Shown: positions 30,492-42,900 of the stretch, in pieces
Numbering within the stretch: the stretch's first letter is position 1
How the letters are laid out: the number at the start of each line of letters is the position of its first letter
Source of the DNA: Selaginella moellendorffii
Lineage: Eukaryota; Streptophyta; Lycopodiopsida; Selaginellales; Selaginellaceae
Length of the DNA stretch: 64,000 nt
NCBI RefSeq assembly: GCF_000143415.4
Contig: NW_003314274.1
Location: 2,449,663 to 2,513,662 of the forward strand
Direction of reading: 5' to 3'
Program-made: the position numbers and the translations under genes
Notes under the pieces: generated by a model
Seen by the model: only the letters and a program-made list of their open reading frames with translations
What the model was told of the DNA's origin: nothing
Database searches by the model: none

Positions 30492-30978
30492 ATCCCACTT
30501 CCTCCTTAGATTCTACCAGGGAGAGGTGGAGTGGAGAGATGCAAGCACAGAATTGCTTCAAGCACGGCTGCAGATCCCGTGTCTACATGTCCGGTTGGGG
30601 ACAGGCTGCTACACTGTACTAGAGTGCGCCCAGCTTTATCAGGAAAAGCAAAGAAAAAGAAGGAAGAGCTGGGTTACATAATACAGGTCTTATCGCCTAT
30701 CCAGGTATGAGAGCAACCAACCAACGAGATGCTAACCATCATCTGGCAGCTATTGTATTGCGAATAGAATAATCATCTGTTATATCAAACGAATATTGTA
30801 TTGCTCGCAGCAAGACAACAAACTGCCTAGGTAGTGGAATGTTTTTATAATTTTCATCTCCTAAGCTGCCATCGTTGTTGGCTTAAAACCATGCATTTTA
30901 TTTCCCCTAGAGGAAACTAAAGGTGGTTGAGGGTTAGGGGAGGGGCGCCAGGTTCCAGAGGGGAAGGAGCGAGCGCCC
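30492..30978. promoter_or_regulatory. Divergent intergenic region, TRM-like / dynein
   Basis: This 487-bp region holds both promoters. It is AT-rich between about 30,680 and 30,890. GAGGGTTAGGGGAGG lies just upstream of the dynein start (about 30,928-30,943). No gene or repeat was seen inside. Confidence 0.5.
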
Positions 30979-33900
30979 ATGGCGTCGGGCGGCGGCGACG
31001 CAGCTAAGAATGCGCGGAAGCACCGCATCTCGTCGGCGACGGCGGAGCACATGGAGGATCTCATGGAGGCTGTGCAGAAGGCGAATCGCGCGGCGGGCGG
31101 ATGGCAGTCGTCCAAATCCAAGGCGGCTCAGATGCTGTCGCCGCGGACGCCCGACGCCACACCTCCGCCGGAGCCCTCCAGCCGGAGGCTCCACAAAGGC
31201 AAGGACAAGCTTGTGGTGAGCGAGGAGGAGGAGGAGCAAGGGGGCGAGCGGAGCACCTGGCTGGGGAGGTATGGGGTGTGGCGTCCAGAGGACTCGGTTG
31301 TCAAGCAGGAGCCCGGGGGATTGTATCAATTGCCACAGGTTGACGAGCTCGAGGCTGTGTATCGGCTGCCCATCAAGCGGCCCCGAGCCAGGGAAGACAA
31401 TGCCGGGGGTGCCATCATGTTCCAAGAGCACGGCTTCGCTCCCAAGGGTGTCAAAGAGATCGTCCCGCAGAAATGTATCGTCCAGGATGGTGCTTCCGTT
31501 CAGGGGGAGCTCCCGGACCGGGGGGCGTGGAACGAGGTGCTCGTCAAGGGGAAAGTTGGGACCAAGCGTGTCTTGACGGGACAGAGCTCCGGCTCGAGAA
31601 AGTTGCCGCACACTGAGGTTGAAGCGCAGAAGATCCTCGTCCAGGCCGGCCTCTCCGATGATGCCTCCACGGCGGGCGATCCAGAGCTTGCGCACATCAC
31701 CAACGGGGACGAGGCTATCAAGTTCTTTGCGGAGCGGGAGGAGTCCAAGCCGGCTAAGTTCCTCTACTGCAACCGTGTCGAGTCTGGCAAGGTTTTCCGG
31801 CCATACGACCTGGATGTTGTTCCGCGGAACAAGGTTGCCAAGGCCGAGTATTTTACCATCTCCACGTACGGGATGATCCACATCGAGATCACGCCAGGTT
31901 TGATGATTCCACAAACACAAGGTGAGAAGAAATGACATGGTTTGAGGAAAATGACCATGCTTACGTTTGTTTGTGTGTGTGTATGTGTCCGCGATGGATG
32001 CAGGTGGTCAAAAAGAGTGCACGTTTATTGCTCACGAGGAATGGCTTCGCGAGAAGTCTATTTTCTCGTCACTCTGCAGGATTAAGTTCTTCGGAAAGTA
32101 TCTGATCTACAAGTCTTTCACGATCTGGCGCAAGCACATCGGCCAGAGCAACTTCGCGCGGATAAGAAACTCCCTCATGTCCAGGATATTTGTGGCCAAG
32201 CCTGGCTTCCTGGCGGCTATGGTGCAGATTTACGGATACGTTTACGAGCTCACTGGGTTGGCTATGCTGCACCTTATTCCAAACCACCTGCATACCGTAG
32301 AAGAGTTTCTCGATCTCCAGTTTCAACAGAGGATCCACAAGTCGATGCCGTCTGTGGAGAACATCTCAGAAAGGATTCAGCAAGTACTTGGCAAGCTTTG
32401 CCAAGAGGTTAAGAAGCAGGCACAAATATTTCGGGTAAGCCAGCTTGAAAGGTCGATCTTGTATCACTCTACTCTTTTGTTTGTTATCTTTAACGCAGGA
32501 AAGTGTTCGGGACGAGGCCGAGCTAGATGATGTAGTGGGGGTTAATTTGCATCAATCCCGTGCCAATAAAGCTCAGAGCATGGTGAGCATCAAACACGAA
32601 AAGATTGAGAGGGCTAAGACATATCGTCGTGTTATAGCTGAAGAGAAACTTCTTGGCAACTTTATCCGTCTCATTGATTACATGCTAGTTGAAGGCCTCA
32701 TTGCTCGTACTATCAACACAACTGACGAATTGCTGGCTCTTTTAGAAGCAACGAGAGCAACCAACACGGAGAAGGCATCCAAGGGAGTGTTCCTGAGCAC
32801 TGTGTCGTTCGCGGAGTCCATGATGACCTTCAACCCCGACGAGGCAAACATTTTAAGCGTAAGTGGTTTCCATCTCGTCATTCAATGCCTGACATGTTTC
32901 CGTTATTGGTGCAGGTCCTCAACACTGTCATTGAGGGCGTAATTCAGATCGTTCAACAAGCACCTCGGATATTGTACATGAGAGTCTTTTCGTCCTTTTT
33001 TGAAGTCAAGTACCAGGGACTGAATCCTGTCGGCCTTATCAGAGAGACTAAACGGTTCTGTTCGCTGCGGAGTAGAATAGACCAGGTCGTTAAAAACGAC
33101 TTCCAAGAGGCTAGAAGGTACGCACAAGTAAGTTGATTGCGGCATTTTCTGTTTGCTCCAACTGAGCCGTCTTCGTCTTGTCTTCAGATGTTCGAGGAGT
33201 ATCGAGATCTGCATCTGTTTGGGCAATGCTGGGATCCAGAGGCTTATGCATCGGAGAAACGGACAGTTCGTCAATTTAGAGACGAATTGGCTCAACAGAG
33301 GGAGTGGAGAATTGAGCTGGAGCGAATGCGTATCGGATGGTGAGTTGGGACGTTGAGAATGCTGGATCCTTAGATACTGACGCATAATCCTTGAATGTAG
33401 TGTGATTGGAGTACTTCATATAGACTCTAAGTCTCTGAGAAACTCGCTTTTACCCGTGACCTCACGAACGCTGGACGCCATCAAGGGTCTCCTGCTTATT
33501 GCAGCAAGGGAAGAGACTATTAAAGTCTTAGCTCATTTTCAGGAGAAAGTGAAAGCCCTTGAAGTTCGGCCCGACGAGCTGGATGGTTTTGTGGCTTTTA
33601 TCAGGGTATGTATGTCAGCTGATTAGGAAGTGAAAAAGAATCGATCTGACATGCTTGTCTTTACAGGTGTTCGATGCAACAATGGAAAAGAAAAAAGCAT
33701 CGCTTGCTGAAGCAACCATTGTTGACGAAATGTACTCTCTTTTGGCGGGTTATGAAGTCAAAGTCCCAACAGATGACCAGATCAAGCTAGACGATCTACA
33801 CGAGATAGTCCAGAAGTATGGTGACTCGATCGAGGCAGCCACCATCTATATTGAAGAAAATAGGACGGACATGATGGCCGACCTTGATTCGAAGGCAAAT

Positions 33901-36900
33901 TCACTCAACGAGGAGCTGGTTGCGATTTTAGGCATGCTTCACCAGGAGAGGTTTTTGAGATCGGAGTCCGATCCATTTGAGATTGTGACGGAGATGGAAC
34001 AAATATGGGACAGAATGGTGGAAATACGTGATACACTGGAGATTTATAAAGATTATCAGAAGCTCTTCCAGGTGAGGTGTTATTGGTGGCAACGGCCGCT
34101 AATCTACTGTTATAAATGTTTCAGATGGACATGGAAGACATGAGCAACTTCCTCATGACGGAGAAAGAATACAACTTGAGATATGGAGTGTGGAAGGCCC
34201 TCCGCGACTGGCTAGTGATGGTTAAGCAATGGCGGGAGGGTCCGGTGGCAAGCTTAAAAGCACCAGAAGTCCAGGGAAAAACAGATGAATACGCGAAAGA
34301 GGCATACAAGATGGGAAAAGCAAACAAAGAGGATACGGTGGTTTTCAGGCTGAAGGATGCGATTGACGATTTTAAGCAGGTGACTCTTCACAAACTTTTA
34401 CGGTGCTCGTCTAACATGTGTATGTCTTCCTGCTGTAGTTGCTACCCTTGATAGAGGAGCTGGCAAATCCCGCTTTGAAAGATCGCCATTGGACTCAAAT
34501 CTTCAAACAAGTTGGGCAGGAGTACAAGGACGGACTTGTTTTCTCGATAAACGACATGCTTGACTACAAAATCATGGATAAAATCGAAGAGGTAAAAGGT
34601 TGTGTGTGACAACAGCGTTTAAACCTTGGTCCTGTAGGTTCGTGTCATTGGAGGGGTTGCAAGCAAAGAGTTTTCGTTCCAGAGAACATTGGACAAGATG
34701 GAAAAAGATTGGGAAGGTGTCGAGTTTATTGTTCTTCCGTACAAGGACTCTGGAACCTTTATCCTTGGAGGACTTGATGACATACAAACTATTCTGGATG
34801 ATCAACTCGTGAAGATTATGTCCATGTGTGCTTCTCCGTTCATTAAGATTTTTGAAGGCAGGGCTGTAAGGTGGAAGACGCTTATGATTAACATGCAGGT
34901 AATCCTCCTACTCTTTTATTTGATGAGATCTTACTGTGTTCATAACAGGACCTTCTTGATAACTGGGTAGAGTGTCAAGCAACTTGGCAGTATCTTGGGC
35001 CTATCTTTGGGTCCAAGGATATCATGAGGCAGATGCCCGAAGAAGGAGAAAAATTTCAGACGGTAGATGCAACCTGGCGAGATGTTATGAAGAGAACGGT
35101 TGCCGCTCCAGGCTGCATTGAAACTGCAGTTGATGTGGAACGATTGGAGAAACTGAAAGAAGCAAACAGGCTGCTCGAGATTATCAATAAGGGACTGGCG
35201 TCATATCTCGAGGTTCTGTCTCTCTCTCTCTCTTTGTTGACGTGCATGAGGGCTTTAACGTAAAGTCTACAGGTCAAACGGGTGGCATTCCCCCGCTTCT
35301 TCTTTCTTTCAAACGACGAAATGCTTGAGATTCTCTCCGAGACTAAGGATCCACTTCGAGTGCAACCACATCTTAAAAAGTGTTTCGAAGGGATTGACAC
35401 ACTTCGATTTGAGCACAATATGGATGTCACGGGAATGATTTCTGCAGAGGGTGAAGTAGTTCCTCTTGTCGAAAAGTTCAATCCTAAGGCTGCGCAAGGG
35501 GCCGTAGAGAAATGGTTGTTACAGGTAAGGCGATTCCGTGTTTCTTATTTTTCAAATTCCTTACCCCTCCTTTTTGGGGAACTCAGGTCGAGGAAGGAAT
35601 GCTACAGTCCCTTCAGGAACAATGCTCAAGCTCAGTTATCTCATACGCGGAAACGGTAAGGGAAAAATGGGTTCTTGAGTGGCCCGGACAGATAGTTCTT
35701 GTGGTTAGTGCCATCTATTGGACAACAATGGTTACCGAGAGCATTCTAGCAGGAGGCAATGCTGTCAGAGAATGTGAAAAGGCTTGCACAGAGCAGCTTG
35801 GTCGAATCGTTAATCTGGTCAGAGGAAATTTAACAAAGCTCAACCGTGCAACGCTCAGCGCGCTCGTGGTGATGGACGTCCATGCTCGAGATGTCGTCAC
35901 CATTCTAGCCAACGCTAAGGTTGAGAAGGAGACGGACTTTTTGTGGCAAAGCCAGCTGAGGATATACTGGGAAAAGGACACTTGCTTCGTGCGGATGATG
36001 AACGCTGGTGTGGAGTATGGCTACGAGTATCTGGGAAACTCCAGCCGGCTAGTTATCACTCCTCTAACCGACCGGTGCTACCGGACTTTAATGGGCGCGA
36101 TACATCTGAATATGGGTGGGGCTCCAGAAGGTCCTGCAGGAACCGGAAAGACAGAGACAACAAAGGATTTGGCAAAGGTTTGAAGGTTTCATTCTCGTGT
36201 TAAATCCGGTTTTTGACATATGCAACATTTTCCAGGCACTTGCAAGGCAATGCGTGGTGTTCAATTGCAGTGACAGTTTGGACTACCTGGCCATGGCTAA
36301 GTTTTTCAAAGGTCTTGCTGCTGCCGGTGCATGGGCTTGTTTTGACGAGTTCAATCGTATTGATTTGGAAGTCTTGTCCGTCGTCGCGCAACAGGTTGGT
36401 CTGCACGACGTTTTTCTATTCGCGACTAAGTTCCCACATGCAGGTTCTCGAAGTTCAACTTGCCGTGCAGAACAAAGTGAAAACTTTTGTATTCGAGGGA
36501 ACTGAGCTTACTCTGAAGCCTACCTGTAATGTGTTCATCACAATGAATCCTGGATATGCTGGTAGAAGCGAGCTGCCGGATAATCTCAAGGCCCTTTTCC
36601 GGACGGTGGCGATGATGGTTCCTGATTACGCTATGATAAGCGAGATTATGCTCTACAGTAGCGGCTATTTGCTAGTAAGGCCATTTACTAGACATTAAAA
36701 GCACAACTTATTTCTTTTTCCAGGCAAGGGATTGTGCCAGAAAAATTGTCGCGACGTATCGACTTTGCAGCGAGCAGTTGTCGAGTCAGGACCATTATGA
36801 CTACGGTATGAGAGCAGTGATGGCGGTGCTTCGCGCTGCTTCGAACCTGAAGCAACGTTATCCTGATGAAGAAGAGTTTATACTGATGCTCCGATCTATC

Positions 36901-39900
36901 ATCGACGTGAACTTGTGCAAATTCCTTTCCCAGGACGTTCCGTTGTTCAACGGCATTGTCTCGGATTTGTTTCCAGGGGTAGTGCTGCCAGAGCCCGACT
37001 ACACGAACCTGGACAAAGTCATTAGAGATAACTGCAAAAAGTTTAATCTCCAACCAACACCGTATTTCAAAATCAAGATCATCCAGCTCTATGAAATGAT
37101 CATTGTTCGTCACGGACTCATGCTCGTCGGTTTGTCGTTCTCGGGGAAGACTTGCGCTTTGCGAGTGCTCCAGGCCGCTCTAACAGATCTGGCAGAGCAG
37201 GGACTTGATAACGAGAGGAGAGTTCAGGTACTAACCTGCTTGTTAAGATTCTCTCTCGGTAACATTTCTCTATCATCTGGAAGATTGCGACGGTGAATCC
37301 CAAGTCCGTCACCATGGGACAGCTTTACGGTCAAGCAGATCCCATGACTCAGGAATGGCTGGACGGAGTGTTGGCAGTGCGCTTCCGGGAGCAGGCGTCA
37401 GATCCTTCAAACGACCGAAAGTGGCTCGTCCTTGACGGTCCGGTGGATGCTATTTGGATCGAGAACATGAACACTGTGCTGGACGACAACAAAAAGCTGT
37501 GCCTTCCAAACAGCGAGATTATCCAAATGTCGTCGTCTATGAACATGATATTTGAGGTAAGTCGCAAGCTTTCTAGGCTTTCAGATGGAACGTAACAAGT
37601 TTTGTTTCTTCAAGCTCGCTGCAGGTTGGCGACCTCGCAGTCGCGTCTCCGGCAACTGTAAGCAGATGTGGAATGGTTTATCTTGAACCCCATCAAATGG
37701 GATGGCAACCACTGATGCTGTCATGGCTGGACACTCTCCCTGCATCGCTTCAAGGTCCTATAAGGACTCATCTGCAAGGCCTCTTCGAATGGATGGTGAC
37801 GGCTTGCTTGAGATTTGTCCGGAAGAGCGTCAAAGAGCTATCGCCTACATCCGACGCAAATATCGTGGTCAGCTTGATGAGAAACTTCTACGGGCTTATT
37901 GACGAGCTCAAACCTGAAGAAGCGGGCAAGGCATTTGGCAAGGAGAAGCTTGGAATATGGGTGGACTCGATATTTCTCTTCTCCCTGGTGTGGTCTATTG
38001 GTGCCACCGGTGATAACGAGGCACGCCAAGGATTTGATGCTTTTCTGAGGCAGCTGGCTGCCGGTGAAGTTCCTGAAGGATACGAGCTGTGGGTGCCATC
38101 AACACACGTTGATCTCTTTACGAAGATCATGCCCGATGACGATGGTGCTACGGTCTATGACTTTCTATTCGACAAAGAAAATGCGGCCTGGCTCCTCTGG
38201 ACTGCTACCATTGTCCCGTTGGAGATTCCCCAAGGCGCCATCTTCAGCGAAATCATCATCCCAACGAAGGACATGGTGAGATATACGTTCTTGTTGGACA
38301 AAGGTATACAGGCCAATTATCCTGTGCTACTGGTCGGCTCAACTGGAACGGGAAAGTCCGTTTACATCAATCGCCACCTCTCTCTGGGCCTGCCGAAAGA
38401 GTTCTTTACAACCATCTTCGTTTGTTTCTCGGCTCGTACCTCAGCAAACATGACACAAAATCAGATCGATGGCCAACTCGACAGAAGAAAGAGAGGCATT
38501 TACGGCCCTGTTCTTGGAAAGCGGTGCATTATCTTTGTGGACGACCTCAACATGCCACAGGTGAGCATCGCAGTGTGTTTGGCGTGCCTTTACTGAGTCT
38601 GTGTAACTCTGCAGCCCGAAGTCTATGGTGCACAACCGCCTATTGAGCTCTTGAGGCAGTATATGGACCATGACGGATGGTATGGGCGTGACAATGTGTT
38701 CAGAAAGATTGTGGACGTGCTGTTTGTTGCCGGCATGGGTCCACCGGGGGGAGGACGAAACTTTGTTACTCAAAGGTTTTTGCGTCATTTCAATGTCGTC
38801 GGCGTCGCTCAGGTATCTGTTTGGCTGTCTGAGCGTGTGTATAACATTGAGGGATCATGAGTTTCTGCAGGTGGCGGAGGACTCCTTGCGTCTTATATTT
38901 AACACTATTCTCAATTGGCATCTCACTATAAACAACGAGTTTCCTAAAGATGTCATCTACCTGCAACCTGCGGTGATCAACGCTACGATGGATGTCTTCA
39001 ACGAGTCGAAAGCACAGCTACTGCCAACGCCGACGAAATCCCACTACACGTTCAACCTCCGAGATTATGCCAAAGTCATACAGGTGTTTAAATCGATTTT
39101 AAGAAAACATTATCCTGACTCGTACATATGACAGGGAATGATGTTGCAAGATTCCTCAAAAGTCCCGGTTGGCCGAGAAGGTGCAAGGCAGCACGTACGG
39201 TTGTGGGTACACGAGGTCTTACGTGTTTTTTACGATCGCCTGGTTGATGATCAAGACCGAGACTGGCTACTCAAGTACTTAAAAGAGCTCGTACAGACTC
39301 GGTTTAAACAACAATTCGACGAGCTCTTTGGTCATCTTCTTGGCGAAAACGAGCTTGAAATTGGACAAAACGAGATGCGAAGGTAATGTATCTGTGTTTC
39401 CTAAAGCGTATGATCTATAATAAAAACACACGCAGGTGCTTTTTTGGAGTCTATATGAACGAAGACGTTGAGTCAAGAGTATACGAGGAGATAACAGACG
39501 TGCCCGAGATCATAAGTTTGATGGAAAACTATCTCACGGATTACAATGGCGTCAGCAAACGCCCAATGAACCTCGCAATTTTCTTGTTTGCCGTGGAACA
39601 TGTCTCCAGGATATGTAGAGTTTTAAGGCAACCTGGGGGTCACATGCTGCTGGTTGGTGTTGGTGGTAGCGGCAGGCAAAGCTTGACAAGGCTCGGTGCT
39701 TCTGTGTCTGCTATGGAAGTCTTTCAGGTAAGCAGCGTTTCGAAATGACAACTTTCTAACTAGCTCTTGTACCAGGTGGAAATTAGTAAAAGCTATACAA
39801 AAGTCGAATGGCGAGAAGACTTGATAAGCTTTCTGAAGAAGGCAGGAGCAGCTCCTGGCCTGCCAAGCGTTTTTCTCTTCAGTGATACCCAAATTACAGA

Positions 39901-42900
39901 TGAGGGATTTGTTGAAGACTTGAATAATCTTCTGAATTCCGGAGAGGTGTCCTTGACTGAATCAGCAAGTGGGCTCTGACGCAAGACGTTCTGCTTGCAT
40001 GCAGGTCCCGAACATGTTTCCTAGCGATGAAAAAGCCCAGGTACTTGAAGCGACAAAGGAAAAGGCGGCCAAGTTGGGGAAAGAACTCGACTCGCCAATG
40101 GAGCAATGGAGATACTTTGTCGAGCAGTGCAGGCAAAAGCTCCATGTCATCTTCTGCATGAGTCCCGTGGGACAAGCATTTAGGGATCGATTAAGGCAAT
40201 TTCCTTCGTTGGTGAACTGCTGCACTATCGACTGGTTTCAGGTAAGGACTGCTAGATATTGTTGGGAGTTACTTATGCTCATCCTTGAATAGGAATGGCC
40301 CGTGGATGCTCTTGAGGCTGTAGCCTATAAGTTTCTTAAGGACATGCCGCTGGAGGATAAAGCAAGGGCAAGCATTGTAAAGATTTGCAAGGTATTTCTT
40401 TTCGTCTAAAGATATGTTTTAATACTGGATATGTTCCAGGCATTCCATGAGAATGTGCGCGAGTACTCTCTTCAATACAAGCTTAAGCAGGGGCGGCATA
40501 ACTATGTGACTCCTACGTCCTACCTTGAACTTATCTCGACATTTCAGGTGCGTGGTTTGCGCGGTAATATCCACATTTGTCTGATGAATGTGAACCGCAG
40601 ACGCTACTACAAACCAAACAAGAGGAAAAACTAAAACAGAAGAGAAGGTACGAAGTAGGACTCGAGAAGCTCCAATCTAGTGCAGAGCAGGTCGCGGTCA
40701 TGCAACAAGAGCTTCAAGATCTTATGCCGAAGCTGATAGTTACAGTAAGTATTGCGCGTTGTATGTTGCATCCTCTACTTAATGATGACTCCCGCCTTAC
40801 CTTAGGTAGAAGAAGTGGAAAAACTTATGGCAAAAGTCGAGAGAGAAAAGAAAGAAGTGGTCGAACCAAAGAAGGCAATCGTGATGAAGGATGAGGCAGA
40901 AGCCAGCAAGCAGGCAGCTGAAGCTAAAGGAATTAAGGACGAGTGCGAGGCAGTGTTGGCCGTCGCAATGCCTGTGCTGGAAGAAGCTTTAGCGGCACTG
41001 GACACGCTATCAGCCAACGACATCAATTACGTGAAGAAGCTTTCAAATCCGCCGGCTGCAGTGAAGCTGGTGATGGAAGCTGTTTGTGTGATTCTCGACG
41101 TCAAGCCTGCAAAGATTCCGGACGGGAAGGGTGGGACGCTGATGGATTACTGGAAACCATCAGTCGTTTTGCTGAACAACAAAGACTTTCTTCAAAATCT
41201 GAAAGATTATGACAAAGACAATATCGAGGCCAAGATTATCGCAAAGATCCGAAGTCAGTATACGAGCAATCCAGAGTTTACACCTGCAAAAGCTGCTAAT
41301 GCGTCGGCTGCCGCTGAGGGACTTTGCAAATGGATCATTGCAATGGACAAATATGATACAGTGGCTAAGTTTGTGGCACCAAAGAAAGCAAAACTTAGAG
41401 AAGCGGAGGGTAAATACGAAGTGGTGATGGTGGGGTTAAGGGCTAAGCAAACAGAGCTTAAAGGTTTACTAGATAAGTTGGGTCAACTCGAAGAAGAGCT
41501 TGATGCGAACATGCTGAAGAAAGAAAACCTTCAGGTAAAATCTTGATTTCCATACACACTTTCACCTCTACATTTTGTCTTTTCACTTCTGCAGCATGAA
41601 GTGAAAATGTGTACTGTCAAGCTAGAGAGAGCTGAACAGCTCATCGGAGGACTTGGAGGGGAGAAAACACGGTGGATTGCTGCGGCGAAGCAGCTAGGAA
41701 TCGAGTACGTGAATCTCACAGGCGATGTTCTAGTGGCTTCAGGGATAATTGCCTATCTCGGTGCCTTCACTGCCGGGTATGCCTTCGGTTTTGTGTTTCT
41801 TTTCCCATGCAGAGTCATCCCTGTGTGTGTGACGCAGGTACCGGATTGAAATTGTCGACCTGTGGACAAAGCTTGTTCGCAGTGAAAACATTCCGCGTTC
41901 GACATCCTTCTCCTTCTTTGATATACTGGGTAATCCAGTGCATGTCCGCGAATGGATGATAGCAGGGCTGCCAAACGATTCGTTTTCAATAGAAAACGGC
42001 ATCATAGTTGCGAATTCTAGGCGGTGGCCGCTTATGATCGATCCGCAGGTATCTGCTGTGGTTGGCCATTTGTCTGCGTACTTGATGGTTTTGTTTGCCA
42101 GGGACAAGCCAACAAGTGGATCAGAAATATGGAGAGGGAACGAAACCTGCAGATAATCAAGCTGCTTGGTGGTGGTGACTACATGCGGATCCTCGAAAAT
42201 GCCATCCAGTTTGGATTGCCAGTGCTCCTGGAAAACGTTGGCGAGGAGTTGGATCCATCCCTGGAACCTTTACTGCTGCGGCAGGTAAGAGACAGCCTTT
42301 GGAAACCTCTTCTCTGAGGAGCAACATCTGTCGTGCAGATTTTCAAATCAGGAGGCATGATGTGCATAAAACTGGGAGACACGGTCATTGAGTACAACAA
42401 CGACTTTAGATTCTACATAACTACAAAGTACCGCAACCCGCATTACTTGCCCGAAACGGCTGTCAAAGTGACCCTCCTGAATTTCATGATCACCAAAGAT
42501 GGTTTGTCAGACCAACTCCTAGGTGTGGTTGTCGCCAAAGAGAGGCCCGATTTGGAGCAGCAAAAGAACGAGCTTGTGGTTCAGGTGAATAATTGTCTAA
42601 GTCACCATCGTTCAACCCCAGCCTCTTGTGTATTTCTCAGGGCGCGGAGAACAAGAGGAGGCTGAAAGAGCTAGAAGACAAGATCTTGGAAGTGCTGTCT
42701 AGCAGTGAAGGCAACATTCTGGAAGATGAGACTGCTGTGAAGATTATCTCAGAGGCCAAAGTCGTCGGTAATGATATCACCGTCAAACAGGTGCGCGCTG
42801 AATCTACTGTCCAGCTCGTGGCTGTCAACTTATATCGTGTCTCGCAGACCCTGGCTGAGCAAACGGAGAAAAATATTGACGAAGCTCGAAAGGGTTACCA

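Noticed and set aside
30934-31938. 334-residue open frame antisense to the first dynein exon
   Set aside because: It is a shadow of a GC-rich coding exon; the sense frame continues into conserved dynein sequence.
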